Assembly (NCBI RefSeq): GCF_030532965.1
Contig: NZ_JAUNKC010000012.1
Coordinates: forward strand, 1 to 64,000
Source of the DNA: Corynebacterium sp.
Lineage (GTDB): Bacteria; Actinomycetota; Actinomycetes; Mycobacteriales; Mycobacteriaceae
Reading direction: 5' to 3'
Length of the DNA stretch: 64,000 nucleotides
Part shown: one piece after another, positions 20,001 to 28,432 of the stretch
How the letters are laid out: each line of letters starts with the position of its first letter
Position numbering within the stretch: position 1 is the first letter of the stretch
Position numbers and translations under genes: made by a program
Notes under the pieces: model-generated
What the model was told of the DNA's origin: nothing
Databases searched by the model: none
The model's input: the letters and a program-made list of their open reading frames with translations, nothing else

Positions 20001-20141
20001 GTTCATCAGCGGATCCCCGCTGATCGTTTCGCGGCGCTTGCACGATTGGGGCAGGATTCATCCAACGCGACGGCGACAGTGCGTCGTAAAGCGAAAGAGC
20101 TTTCGCACCTTCTTAACCTGGCGAAGGACGCCCCAGCGTGA
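17073..20141 (+). CDS. Array paralog 5: three-domain protein
   Basis: 1022 residues, GTG start 2 bases after the stop of paralog 4, suggesting translational coupling. N-domain with ILYELGWLGSQ, FFAIRAGAQAQDVDKWP, YLNNWALTVLPLIAP and TMTGQRKVFQALV. Central domain from about 376 (LWEVPACELGEVTVDSVAE), VPCLLSQPSRVDLSITFPD near 478; LLRPGVPDPAACP near 647 lacks the usual LDW. C-terminal extension from about 775 (FSHLWARDSF) with WLAWRDGAMVVADKPKF near 840 and PKWLNGVLGIM. It is most like paralog 7 in the C-terminal motifs and in GKTAGQVVEAYCLDP, but has a G-rich plus strand where paralog 7 is G-poor. Function unknown. Confidence 0.85.
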   Translation: MSTSSRIQQAVEILYELGWLGSQSTPEKLRVSELELGTPAQQETVVEALSNPRWPQKLSHYLKIPEREIYGRAETTFLQFFAIRAGAQAQDVDKWPTVSDEETLAELVEKRGEKFVCDFLRLVNYERTVDELQYPTRYAVASVLLVHSGATIPDNPTYLNNWALTVLPLIAPDAVKDFPVAAHLAITKKNALARLPEHIACGVKYPVLVWGAWGKLLVEAEKHAMVDRGVALDAVVRALDVAQKRSQIKRCMSLLVDDLAITDEELLARTDVLVPLLARGDSLCVTSFAPRLIAAVPSDGLAEVALAASYVSTMTGQRKVFQALVKRGELPPQLRDRVEECAGSPDTQLAGYARKLLGGGTSRPDTTEYFPWLPTPSLWEVPACELGEVTVDSVAETFRVADADEDCVDISRERFLALLVQLAAQDVEQARRAVAGGTRTRVGRWSKNRLERWGRASRTESLPVVRELAVLPQLGRVPCLLSQPSRVDLSITFPDLRARLALYDAQGVAVLEPDLVLALTRLDPATIPPKPQVECSCPILLDTGAKHGKTAGQVVEAYCLDPFVEPDLAQPTSLAGFPVRLHTLAPIPYGVFPHWSPDIFLTPSGSALSHRAAQQLACSGVPLGPRASMAVLVSSPDAARVAWSRGLLRPGVPDPAACPRPRGLAQSLSELAREGLLALVWPLFDAVIGVSLNAKGSPRDLVDIVHAMSTFAPSVIRAVKEKSAPESACELPYLRQLAARPGKSAAKQQAGALVALLPEVHHEPEAQGTVDYQDFSHLWARDSFSAPACSDGVEVTVTPSGDCVLTLGEKRFLAEDPRAFFANSSYFMWKVRDDSSHTVWLAWRDGAMVVADKPKFVRPDPGSIVPTSIVACLVVGLGTKDTYEDASRVFDKMLSGNHLSTASIDEAMAKIVGFCDYWNPTVLLRLVKAKREQSALLWPILSHLLTYAAQACHQPKWLNGVLGIMREDAGFFRWALVHQRIPADRFAALARLGQDSSNATATVRRKAKELSHLLNLAKDAPA

Positions 20142-20384
20142 AGCCACAGCGGCGAAAGCTTAGCGGGAGCCCTTCCAAGCGGTAGTAGCGGGGAGCCAAT
20201 CGGCTGATGGTGTAGAAACATAAGCAGGAACTGTCAGGTCTGAGGGTTCCACGGATTGTTCGTGACATCAACCAAATGGATTGATGCGCGGTCTCACCTG
20301 CTATACACATAACTGAAAAACTACAAGAAAACTTCGCCCCGTACCCGCATCAAAGAACCCAGCGCTTTTAGGAGATAATCCACC

Positions 20385-20798
20385 ATGTCTTTTCACCCAC
20401 CCACTGAGGGCGAACTTGCTCGCATTGGCCATAAGCTTGCTGATCTTGCCTGGAAGAACGCCACTACTGACCAAGCAGGGGAGCTACCGCTGGGGTCTGG
20501 GCAATTCCAAACACGGGTGCGGGAATTGATTGTGCATCAAGAGGATGTGCTCCACGATGTTGTTCACATCTCGCCAGGTGTTTGTTTACTGTACGCCATC
20601 CGGGCGGGGGAGAAGTCCACCCCACGGTGGCTGAATAAAGTGCTGGACACAGCATTGACACACGCCGAGAGCTTCCAATTCGTTACCGAAAACGGTTACA
20701 TTACAGCACAGGCCTGGGCGGGCCTGGGCAGCGTCGCAAAGCAACGCAAAAAGACCGCCGCAACTTTCAAAGCAGAAGAACTCACCCGCATCCTTTAA
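20385..20798 (+). CDS. Array paralog 6: internally deleted derivative
   Basis: 137 residues with an intact frame and AGGAG 10 bases before the ATG. Residues 1-78 match the start of the N-domain (LADLAWKNATTDQAGELPLG; LLYAIRAGEK, like LYAIRAAES in paralog 3). From about 79 the sequence jumps to the last 60 residues of a three-domain paralog (TPRWLNKVLDTALTHAESFQ, then NGYI, ending in SVAKQRKKTAATFKAEEL). About 900 residues are therefore missing, in frame. It is either a recent deletion remnant or a short functional form. It lies 26 bases before paralog 7. Confidence 0.8.
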   Translation: MSFHPPTEGELARIGHKLADLAWKNATTDQAGELPLGSGQFQTRVRELIVHQEDVLHDVVHISPGVCLLYAIRAGEKSTPRWLNKVLDTALTHAESFQFVTENGYITAQAWAGLGSVAKQRKKTAATFKAEELTRIL

Positions 20799-20819
20799 CG
20801 GCGAAGCAGAAGAAAACTA

Positions 20820-23800
20820 ACAACATGGGCGCACTCGACCAGCTACAACACGCAGTACGTATATTCACCGACCTCGGATGGTGTGGCATCACCCCAGGCG
20901 CGGACATCTGCACCCTCCCAATGGGAACCACCCAGCAACGCGAAACAGTCGTCGCCGCCCTCTCCAACACCCGCTGGCCGAGCCTGCTTCAAGACCCAAC
21001 CTACACCGACACATTCGAAACCCCACCCCACACTTACATCCCCGCACTTCAACTATTCGCCGTGCGTGCAGGCGTGGCCGCCAAGTACTTCACTCGCTGG
21101 CCCGAAGTACCACACCGCGCCGCAGTACTCGCAGTAGTCAAAGAACGCGGAATAAGCTACATCAATTCCTTCATCAAACACACCAACCCCGAACTCACCA
21201 TCGACGAACTCCCCTTCGCCACCCACTACGCACCCGAGTCCGTCCTCCTTGTCCACGCAGGCACACCCGTACCCAACCTACCCACATACATCAACAACTG
21301 GGCACTTTCAGCCATCCCCATCCTCGCTCCGCGTTACAACAAACGATTCCACACAACCCCCGACCCAGCCATCACAGAAGACCTCATACTATCCCGCTAC
21401 CTAGAACACATCACAACCGGACTCCAGCATCCCAAACTAGCCTTCGGCCCATTCTGGAAAATACTCCTCGCCGGAATGAACCGCGGAATGATCGACCGCC
21501 AAACCGCAGTCGACTACGCAATACGCGCACTCGACACCGCCCACCGCAGACGACACAAAAACCAGTGCGTCGAAATGCTTTTCGACGACCTTACCGTCAC
21601 CGACTCCGAACTCATCAACCACATCGATTCCCTCGTACCCTATATCGCCACCGGTGAATACGCCTACGTCACCAGCTTCGGAACCCGCCTTATCGCCGCA
21701 GCACCCCGCACCACACTCCCAGACATCGCCCAAGCCGCCGCCACCGTCACATCCATCGGCGGACAAACCGCAGTTCTATCCGCTCTCATCGACCGCGGCG
21801 AATACCTACCCCAACTCAGGCCCCGCCTAGCCGAACTCACCCAATCCCGAGACACCACCGTCGCCCACCGCGCCAGCCGCCTCATCGGAGAAACCCCCCA
21901 ACCACAACCAGAAATCATCCCCAACATCTGGCAACCCAAACCCCGAAAATGGCGCGTACCAAAAATCACACTAGGAAAAGCAACACCAGAAACCGTCACC
22001 CACGCACTGCAACGCATAACCATCGACGACTTCGCCACCGACATCAACCGCGAAAAATTCCTCGCACTTTTCGTCAAACTAGCAGCAAAAAACCTCGACG
22101 AAGCCCATAGAGCAGTCCAAAACGCCACCGAAGGGCTCATCGCCAAATGGGCCACAAACAAACTCGAACGATGGAGCAGAATACACCGCACCGAACCACT
22201 ACCCATCGCCCGCGAACACGCAATCCTTACCAACATCGGCACCATACCCTGCCTCCTATCTCAACCCACCCGAGAAGACCTCAGCATCGACTTCCGCGAC
22301 CTCAACAAACGACTCAAACAATACGAAAAGAAAAACGCACTCGTCATTGAACCGGACCTCATCCTCGCCCTCTGCCGCCTCGACCCCACAACCATCCCAC
22401 CCGACACCACTGTCGAATGCAGCTCACAAATCCTGCTCGACACCAAAGTAAAACTCGGCCGCAACGCCGGACAAGTAGTCACCGAATACCTCACAGACAG
22501 CTACAAAGAACCAGAACTCGTCCCAGACCAATGGGAATACCTCCACCCACTCCCCATCAAACAACCCCTATCCCTTGATGGAATGCCCAACCGAATAGGC
22601 GGCGGCAACCACCTACCCATCGGAGTATTCCCACATTGGACCACCGACGCCGCACACACCGGCATCACCGGCGGACGCCGCATTACCGGCGCCCGAATGG
22701 GCATCCGCGCCCAACAAGCAGTCCGCACCAACACCCCACTCAGCCCCGGACTAGCTATGAACCTCCTCGGCCTCCTCAGAACCTCACCCCGCGGCGACCA
22801 CATCGAAGGCGCTTACGAAGCAGTCCTATCAGCCTGGCACAACGGACTACTACGCCCCGGAAAAACTAACGCCAAACTACTGTACTGGCACACCCAAGTA
22901 ACACACTTCCGCGGACTCGCCGAACCACTAGAAAAACTCGCAAAAGACGGCCTCCTCTCCGTCGTATGGCCAGTACTCGACGACCTCCTCGGCATAGCAG
23001 CACGCCGGGAAGGCGCAACACTCGGCGCCCTCGAAGTCGCACAAACCATGGCAAACCTAGCCCCAAGCGTCGTCGCAGCAGTGACCACCAAACACGCACC
23101 CGTCACCGCACTCGACGTCCCCAACCTCCGCGAAATCGCAAGCAGAGAAGGCAACTCCAAAGTACTAAAAGCCGCAAGCACCGCCGTCGCACTACTACCA
23201 GAACCCGTCCGAAAACTACGTACCCCCAATAAACCTAAAGAAATCACCCTGGCCGAATTCGAAACACTATGGACACCGGAAATCAACAACCGGCCCGCCT
23301 GCCCCGACAACCTCAACCTCCACATACAACAAGGAAGCATCGTACAGCTCACAACAGCCAGCACCACATATCAGGTAGAAGACTTCGACCTATTCACCAA
23401 ACACCCAGCATTCTTCATATGGCAAGTATCCACAACCACCGAAAACACCAACACGACCACCACTGACACCACCCAACCAGAAAACACCGCATGGCTAGCC
23501 TGGCGAAACGGACAAATAGAAATCTTAGAAAAACCCCACTACAAACGCCCCGAACAACAAACCTACGCCCCCGACACCATCCTCGCCTGCGTACTCATCA
23601 ACCTCAGCACCACAGCCGGATACGACAACGGCTACCGATACATCTCACGACTACTCAACAACAACCAAATAACAGCCGCAAGCATCACCAACGCCATGCG
23701 CACCATCTGCCCCTACCTAGAACACTGGAACCCAACCATCACAATGCGACTACTGCGCAACGAACCACACCACATCGCAACCCTATGGCCCATCCTCGCC

Positions 23801-24290
23801 GAACTCGTACAACACGCAGCAACCCTACCGCGCCTACCCAAATGGATAAACCCAGTACTCGACATCATCACCACACAACAAACAGCACTACTACTGGCAA
23901 TGGGACACAACTACATACAACCCCAACGCTTCTCAGCACTCATCGACATCGCACACGCGCCCATGAAACAACCATCAGCAGCACACCAAAAAGCAACCGC
24001 CATAGCCGCCGCATTCGGCCTCGTAGAACCAAAAACACACCAATAACCACAACCACCAAAACCTAAAACGCCGCCACAACCGCCAAAACTAAAAACAAGG
24101 ACACCACCCACATGCCCCACACCCCAACAACCGACAACGCACTCACAATCTTCAACAACCTAGGGTGGAACAACGCCACACTCGCCGATACACCAACCCT
24201 GCCGCTAGGCAACCTAGAACAACAAGAAACCGCACGCCGCGACCTAACAAACACCCACATCGACTTCAGAAACCATAACCTCGTTATCTT
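20820..24290. other. Compositional block: plus strand G-poor and C/A-rich
   Basis: From the start of paralog 7 to about 60 codons into paralog 8 almost every codon ends in C or A. For example the line 21001-21060 contains 4 G in 60, while a comparable stretch of paralog 4 (15241-15300) has 17. The bias stops within paralog 8 near 24280-24310, where GTT, CGG, GTG and ACT codons reappear. The block crosses a gene boundary and a gap, so it is a property of the DNA segment and not of one protein. Confidence 0.75.
20825..24046 (+). CDS. Array paralog 7: three-domain protein in the C/A-rich block
   Basis: 1073 residues, ATG start with GAAGAAAA upstream. N-domain: IFTDLGWCGITPGADICTLP, TYINNWALSAIPILAPR, MLFDDLTVTDSELINHIDSL. 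Central domain from about 373 (RKWRVPKITLGKATPETVTH), IPCLLSQPTREDLSIDFRD near 475, MNLLGLLRTSPRGDHIEGAY and LLRPGKTNAKLLYW near 675. C-terminal extension from about 812 with a Thr-rich insert (TTTENTNTTTTDTTQPENT) before WLAWRNGQIEILEKPHYKRP near 890. The protein is most like paralog 5. Codon choice is extreme (C- or A-ending), unlike the rest of the window, and creates long spurious frames on the other strand and in frame 2. Function unknown. Confidence 0.85.
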   Translation: MGALDQLQHAVRIFTDLGWCGITPGADICTLPMGTTQQRETVVAALSNTRWPSLLQDPTYTDTFETPPHTYIPALQLFAVRAGVAAKYFTRWPEVPHRAAVLAVVKERGISYINSFIKHTNPELTIDELPFATHYAPESVLLVHAGTPVPNLPTYINNWALSAIPILAPRYNKRFHTTPDPAITEDLILSRYLEHITTGLQHPKLAFGPFWKILLAGMNRGMIDRQTAVDYAIRALDTAHRRRHKNQCVEMLFDDLTVTDSELINHIDSLVPYIATGEYAYVTSFGTRLIAAAPRTTLPDIAQAAATVTSIGGQTAVLSALIDRGEYLPQLRPRLAELTQSRDTTVAHRASRLIGETPQPQPEIIPNIWQPKPRKWRVPKITLGKATPETVTHALQRITIDDFATDINREKFLALFVKLAAKNLDEAHRAVQNATEGLIAKWATNKLERWSRIHRTEPLPIAREHAILTNIGTIPCLLSQPTREDLSIDFRDLNKRLKQYEKKNALVIEPDLILALCRLDPTTIPPDTTVECSSQILLDTKVKLGRNAGQVVTEYLTDSYKEPELVPDQWEYLHPLPIKQPLSLDGMPNRIGGGNHLPIGVFPHWTTDAAHTGITGGRRITGARMGIRAQQAVRTNTPLSPGLAMNLLGLLRTSPRGDHIEGAYEAVLSAWHNGLLRPGKTNAKLLYWHTQVTHFRGLAEPLEKLAKDGLLSVVWPVLDDLLGIAARREGATLGALEVAQTMANLAPSVVAAVTTKHAPVTALDVPNLREIASREGNSKVLKAASTAVALLPEPVRKLRTPNKPKEITLAEFETLWTPEINNRPACPDNLNLHIQQGSIVQLTTASTTYQVEDFDLFTKHPAFFIWQVSTTTENTNTTTTDTTQPENTAWLAWRNGQIEILEKPHYKRPEQQTYAPDTILACVLINLSTTAGYDNGYRYISRLLNNNQITAASITNAMRTICPYLEHWNPTITMRLLRNEPHHIATLWPILAELVQHAATLPRLPKWINPVLDIITTQQTALLLAMGHNYIQPQRFSALIDIAHAPMKQPSAAHQKATAIAAAFGLVEPKTHQ

Positions 24291-27243
24291 CGCCACCCGG
24301 CTCGGGATACCACCGCGCCGGGTTATAGAGATCGCAAGCCAGATTCCAAGCGACGTGCTGGCCACTGTTATCACGGAACACGGGGATGAGTACTGCCATA
24401 AGTTCATAACTGTGGCGTGTACGGGTGGCTCCCGGATTGGTGAGCATGGCGTTAGCTGGTTCGGAACGGCTGCCGTCGATGCGCTGTTGCGGCTGGCCGT
24501 AACCGACCCTGATGTGGTTGTACCAGCGCTGTCGAATGCGGAATACGTTAAGGATTGGGCGGTTGTCGCAGCGCGCAGCTTGCAACCTGATGCAGTAACT
24601 GCGGTGCCCCGCAAGCACGAACAGGTAGTGCCGCAGGAGTTGATTACCTCCACGCTCGCTAGACATGTGCGTGCTGGCTTCGAGTTGGGTTTGGCTGCGA
24701 CTGGTCCGTTCAGTACGGTTGTTTCTGCTGGTTACCGCGGTGGGTGGCTCGGGCGGGAAGAGACGATTATGCATATATGTCAGGCGCTTTCCATGGTGAA
24801 TCGGCCTGGTGATGTTAAACGGTGGGTTCAGTGTCTGACGGAAGATATAGAAATAGCCGACGCGGAAATATATGCGCAGCGCCAACTTCTTAGTGCGTGC
24901 ATTGCTACGGGACAGCCTGTGGTCGTCGAAAAGCTCGGCGTGCCGCTTATTAGCACAGTAACCGACAGCGAACTTGTTGATATCGCGCTGCCCGCGTTAT
25001 ACACAAAGACCAAAAAAGCGCAGAAGTTGGTTATCGCGGCGCTGAAAAATCGGGTGAACCCCGCGCCCGAGACGGTGCAACCGCTTGTGGAACGACTGCG
25101 TGAGGTGCCGGAGGGGAGCAGTTTGTTAGAGCAATGGGGGATAGTCTCAGGGACTTCTGCCACAAGCAGCCACGATGCGCCCACATTTATCTGGCGTGAC
25201 GCACCACCGTTGTGGGATGTCCCGCGTTTCGCGCCGATCCCGGCAACCACAGAACAGATCGCGCAGGCTTTGCCGCAGGTCATCGCTTCACAACGCGCAC
25301 TTTCGACTACCCGGGGCAGCTTCGGCGACGGTACCACCGAAAAATTTGTCCTAGCGTGCCACCGCCTGGCCGCAACCGACCCGCAGTCGCTGCGCCGAGT
25401 AGTGGCGGGCGTTCCAGCTGAGCTTTTCGACGGCATATTGCGTCAGTGGGCAGATGATTGCCTGGAGATACCGCGTTCCTTCCGCAAACTTTCACTTGTC
25501 GACGCCCGCCTCATCGCGCTTTTAAGCGCAGCCAATCAACTACCATGCGTGCTCTCAGAACCCAGCTACGAGGATCTTTCCATCACTTTTGATGACTTCT
25601 TGACCCGACTCAAGCTCTACGAAACCCACAATCAGCCAGTCGCCGAAGCCGACCTTGCAACCGCGCTTGCCCGCCTCATCATCCCCGAATCGGTTATGGA
25701 ACTGCCGGAACTTGAGATCCGGGTCATGAACCTCAGTGGTGAGATTCTCCATCCGACGGTAGGCACTGTCTTAAAAAATTACCTGGCTGACTCGTTCACC
25801 GAACCAGCATTGGACTACCAGCAACCAGAAGTGAAGAAACGACCGAAGTCGTTGCGGACGGAACCCGACGGCATTGCACCCAATTACTTTTTCTACGCCA
25901 CCCCGCAACTGTTTCCTTGTTGGCAATACGCTCACCTTGGCGGCCTTCATGCCCACAGCCCAGCTGCGCCGATTATCGCAAATCAGCTTGCATGCCGTGC
26001 CACCGAACTGCATCCGGCAGCAACGATTAATTTCATAGGAAGCTGTCGGAGCCATCCAGAGATTATCGATACCCTGCACACGGCGTGGCAACGCGGACTC
26101 ATCAACATAGCAACGATGGACGCAACCTATTTGGATTGGAAACCGGAATTAACACACCTGCAAGCGCTTGCCACCACCCTCATGGACATCGCCGAAGCAG
26201 ACATGGTGGCATTAAGTTGGTCGGCCCTCGACGCGGTCATTACCAAAGCGGTTACTACCCACAGCCGCATTCCGGCGGGGCTTACCGACATTATCGATGC
26301 AATGGCAACACTTTGCCCATCGGTTAAAGCAGCGGTGGCTGATGCTACCGCGCCACAAACCGTTTTAGCGGTGCCTGGGTTACGGGCTCTGGCTGCTAAA
26401 ACCGGCAATGCCAAAGCCATCGTCGCGGCCCGTAACGTCGTGGATACACTCGGTCCGATTACAACAGATGACAGCCCCACCCCGCAGGCTTCCCACCTAG
26501 ACGACACCCAATGTGGGCAATTGTGGTCCCCGCCGGAGGCCCCTGATATTACCGATTCTCTGGTAGTTGGTATTAGCGAATCAGGCGTGATCACCCTCGG
26601 TTTTCCCGCCGATCTGGCCACCTACTACCACATTCGCAGCGTGCCCACATTAGGGGCGGTGGTCTTAGACCAAAGTTATCCCAGCACCAGTAAAACGCAG
26701 CGGAAAACCGGAAGCTTTATCTACTGGGACGGTGAAGCTATCCAACACGAGCCAGCAAAACAGTTCAACGGATTCCTCTACCACAAAAACACCGGTACAC
26801 CTAAATCTCTTCCGCCAAGCCTTGTGGCGATCTATCTGGCCGAACAGGGAACTGAGACATGGAATGACGAAACCTGGCAACTACTAAGCACACTCGCCAC
26901 CACAGGTGGCATAGCGGTGAGCGCCGTGCAAAACGCGGTGCGCATCTGTAGCCAACACCCCGCCTGGAATCCAGCCATACTAGCCGAAAAGACAGTGCAC
27001 AACCCGAAACTCGTGCCTGTTTTCTGGCCGCTGCTTCTTGAGGCTTTGCCTGCCGCAAACCCCAGAAACACCAACCGGATACTTGAGGTCATCGCAACTT
27101 CTCACACGACCCTTATGGAAGCTACGCGCCGGGGGCTGATTCCACTCTCGAGTTGGGATGGGGTGAGGCAACTCGCCTTAAACGGAACGCCAAAGAACAA
27201 GGCTAAAGCCCAAGAGCTAGTAGCGGCACTGCCTCCTGCCTGA
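24112..27243 (+). CDS. Array paralog 8: three-domain protein with mosaic composition
   Basis: 1043 residues, ATG start preceded by ACAAGGACA. The first 60 codons (FNNLGWNNATLADTPTLPLG) share the C/A-rich composition of paralog 7; the remainder has ordinary usage, which suggests a recombination join near 24290. N-domain continues with GEHGVSWFGTAAVDALL and EYVKDWAVVAARSL, most like paralog 9. Central domain from about 364 (PPLWDVPRFAPIPATTEQIA), LPCVLSEPSYEDLSITFDDF near 479; the LLRPG motif is degenerate (LINIATMDATYLDW near 662). C-terminal extension from about 800 with FIYWDGEAIQHEPAKQF near 869. Paralog 9 lacks this extension. Function unknown. Confidence 0.85.
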   Translation: MPHTPTTDNALTIFNNLGWNNATLADTPTLPLGNLEQQETARRDLTNTHIDFRNHNLVIFATRLGIPPRRVIEIASQIPSDVLATVITEHGDEYCHKFITVACTGGSRIGEHGVSWFGTAAVDALLRLAVTDPDVVVPALSNAEYVKDWAVVAARSLQPDAVTAVPRKHEQVVPQELITSTLARHVRAGFELGLAATGPFSTVVSAGYRGGWLGREETIMHICQALSMVNRPGDVKRWVQCLTEDIEIADAEIYAQRQLLSACIATGQPVVVEKLGVPLISTVTDSELVDIALPALYTKTKKAQKLVIAALKNRVNPAPETVQPLVERLREVPEGSSLLEQWGIVSGTSATSSHDAPTFIWRDAPPLWDVPRFAPIPATTEQIAQALPQVIASQRALSTTRGSFGDGTTEKFVLACHRLAATDPQSLRRVVAGVPAELFDGILRQWADDCLEIPRSFRKLSLVDARLIALLSAANQLPCVLSEPSYEDLSITFDDFLTRLKLYETHNQPVAEADLATALARLIIPESVMELPELEIRVMNLSGEILHPTVGTVLKNYLADSFTEPALDYQQPEVKKRPKSLRTEPDGIAPNYFFYATPQLFPCWQYAHLGGLHAHSPAAPIIANQLACRATELHPAATINFIGSCRSHPEIIDTLHTAWQRGLINIATMDATYLDWKPELTHLQALATTLMDIAEADMVALSWSALDAVITKAVTTHSRIPAGLTDIIDAMATLCPSVKAAVADATAPQTVLAVPGLRALAAKTGNAKAIVAARNVVDTLGPITTDDSPTPQASHLDDTQCGQLWSPPEAPDITDSLVVGISESGVITLGFPADLATYYHIRSVPTLGAVVLDQSYPSTSKTQRKTGSFIYWDGEAIQHEPAKQFNGFLYHKNTGTPKSLPPSLVAIYLAEQGTETWNDETWQLLSTLATTGGIAVSAVQNAVRICSQHPAWNPAILAEKTVHNPKLVPVFWPLLLEALPAANPRNTNRILEVIATSHTTLMEATRRGLIPLSSWDGVRQLALNGTPKNKAKAQELVAALPPA

Positions 27244-27319
27244 AAGCACCGCTACCCGACCTGGTGCCCGATGTGCCGATACACCGCTCGCATAGAAACT
27301 TCTACTAAGTGGAGACCCC

Positions 27320-27706
27320 ATGATCGATGACAATTTAATTCGTCGCCACGAACGCAGAGTCGCTAAAGAGCGTGATCGGCGCGCTAGCTTGCTTAACAAT
27401 ACGAAGTATCGCGAGCTTTTCCAGTTTTTCGATTCCATCGGAGTTGTTCGGGGACAAGTAAAAACGCTCACAGAATCGCGACTATATTGGACGGAACTTG
27501 CGGAATACGAATACGTACCTGGTTACACAGCAGATGGTTGTGGCGGGCCCATCAAATTCAAGGAAATTGAATGCGTACTGGTTGATATTCCGCACAAAGT
27601 CTCACCGGATGTGATTGAAACGGGTCTCGGTGCACTGGGCCAGATTTCCTGGGAATGGGTCGGAGATCAGAACAACCAGATACGTATTGACGCCTACAGC
27701 AGGTAA
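27320..27706 (+). CDS. Small protein of unknown function, possibly DUF6678-like
   Basis: 128 residues, ATG start with GTGGAG upstream. A basic coiled start (RRHERRVAKERDRRASL) leads into LLNNTKYRELFQFFDSIG, which recalls the NNTKW-RE motif of DUF6678 proteins; this is a memory-based, low-confidence link. The C-terminal half is acidic with a pair of Trp near the end (ISWEWVGD). It lies 76 bases after paralog 8 and faces a DUF2004-like gene. Families of this kind are often immunity-type or accessory proteins in mobile regions, but nothing here proves it. Confidence 0.65.
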   Translation: MIDDNLIRRHERRVAKERDRRASLLNNTKYRELFQFFDSIGVVRGQVKTLTESRLYWTELAEYEYVPGYTADGCGGPIKFKEIECVLVDIPHKVSPDVIETGLGALGQISWEWVGDQNNQIRIDAYSR

Positions 27707-27763
27707 TTAGTGTGTAAGCGGTGAAAATACGGTGGTCTTGCTACCTGGTTCCGGGAAACACGA

Positions 27764-28294
27764 CTAGCTTTCGTGGCTAATGCCGGTCAGTTCCCGGTTT
27801 TCGGTGAATCTACAGGCGAGGATCTCATCGGAGAAGTCACTGTCCAATCCGAAATCGAAGCAGCAGTTTAGTCTTGGAGTATCGTCCCCAGTGTTGACGT
27901 CTTCTGGTAGCGAAAACCAAATTGCTCGTAGGCGGATTTTTTCCAGAAACTTTTCCGGGGTGATCTCATCGACGCAGGAGACTGCAAAATAATCGACAAG
28001 ATCATCTGGGTAAATCTCCGCACGTTGGTCGTTAATGAAATCGACAATCACGGGATCAGTTGTATAAGTAGCCGCAATTCGATCCCAGCATTTTCGATAC
28101 ATGTTGGGGATAGTGTCAAGATACGTCCGAAGAATAGACGCATTAGCTTCGGTGACCGCATTTTCCAAGGAGCTTATCCGTGTTGTAACGGTCGCATCAC
28201 CTACGGTAAAGCGCGCATCCGATTCCCACATGCCCTCTGAACTGTCGAATTCGATCAGCCCAAATAATGCGGTGGGGATTGCGATCCTGGTCAC
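27764..28294 (-). CDS. DUF2004/DUF6985-like protein, immunity-type fold
   Basis: 176 residues from a GTG at 28294 that follows GAAAGGC by 6 bases; the frame extends to a TTG at 28354 without a ribosome site. The start TRIAIPTALFGLIEFDSSEG and the ending CCFDFGLDSDFSDEILACRF plus a final GISHES fit the DUF2004 pattern (DFGLD---SDEIL-V-F and a terminal ES). DUF2004-type proteins are often found as small cytoplasmic proteins in toxin-immunity settings. Here it is the only minus-strand gene inside the second half of the array, converging with the gene at 27320 and diverging from paralog 9. No toxin gene is visible next to it. Confidence 0.7.
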   Translation of the reverse strand: MTRIAIPTALFGLIEFDSSEGMWESDARFTVGDATVTTRISSLENAVTEANASILRTYLDTIPNMYRKCWDRIAATYTTDPVIVDFINDQRAEIYPDDLVDYFAVSCVDEITPEKFLEKIRLRAIWFSLPEDVNTGDDTPRLNCCFDFGLDSDFSDEILACRFTENRELTGISHES

Positions 28295-28432
28295 GTTTTG
28301 GCCTTTCAAGCTGCGATAATCAATGTTTTTTAATCTTAATGCAAAATTATGCAAAACTTCTCGGGAATGCTGGTATTAGTGGAATCTGGTCGAAAACTCC
28401 GCACGCCGTACCAGTAGTCGAAAGAAGCATTC

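Noticed and set aside
20878..21657. 259-codon plus-strand frame rich in Arg, His, Pro and Thr
   Set aside because: Out-of-frame reading of paralog 7 in the G-poor block; the composition suppresses stops. The same holds for the frames at 22966 and 23491.
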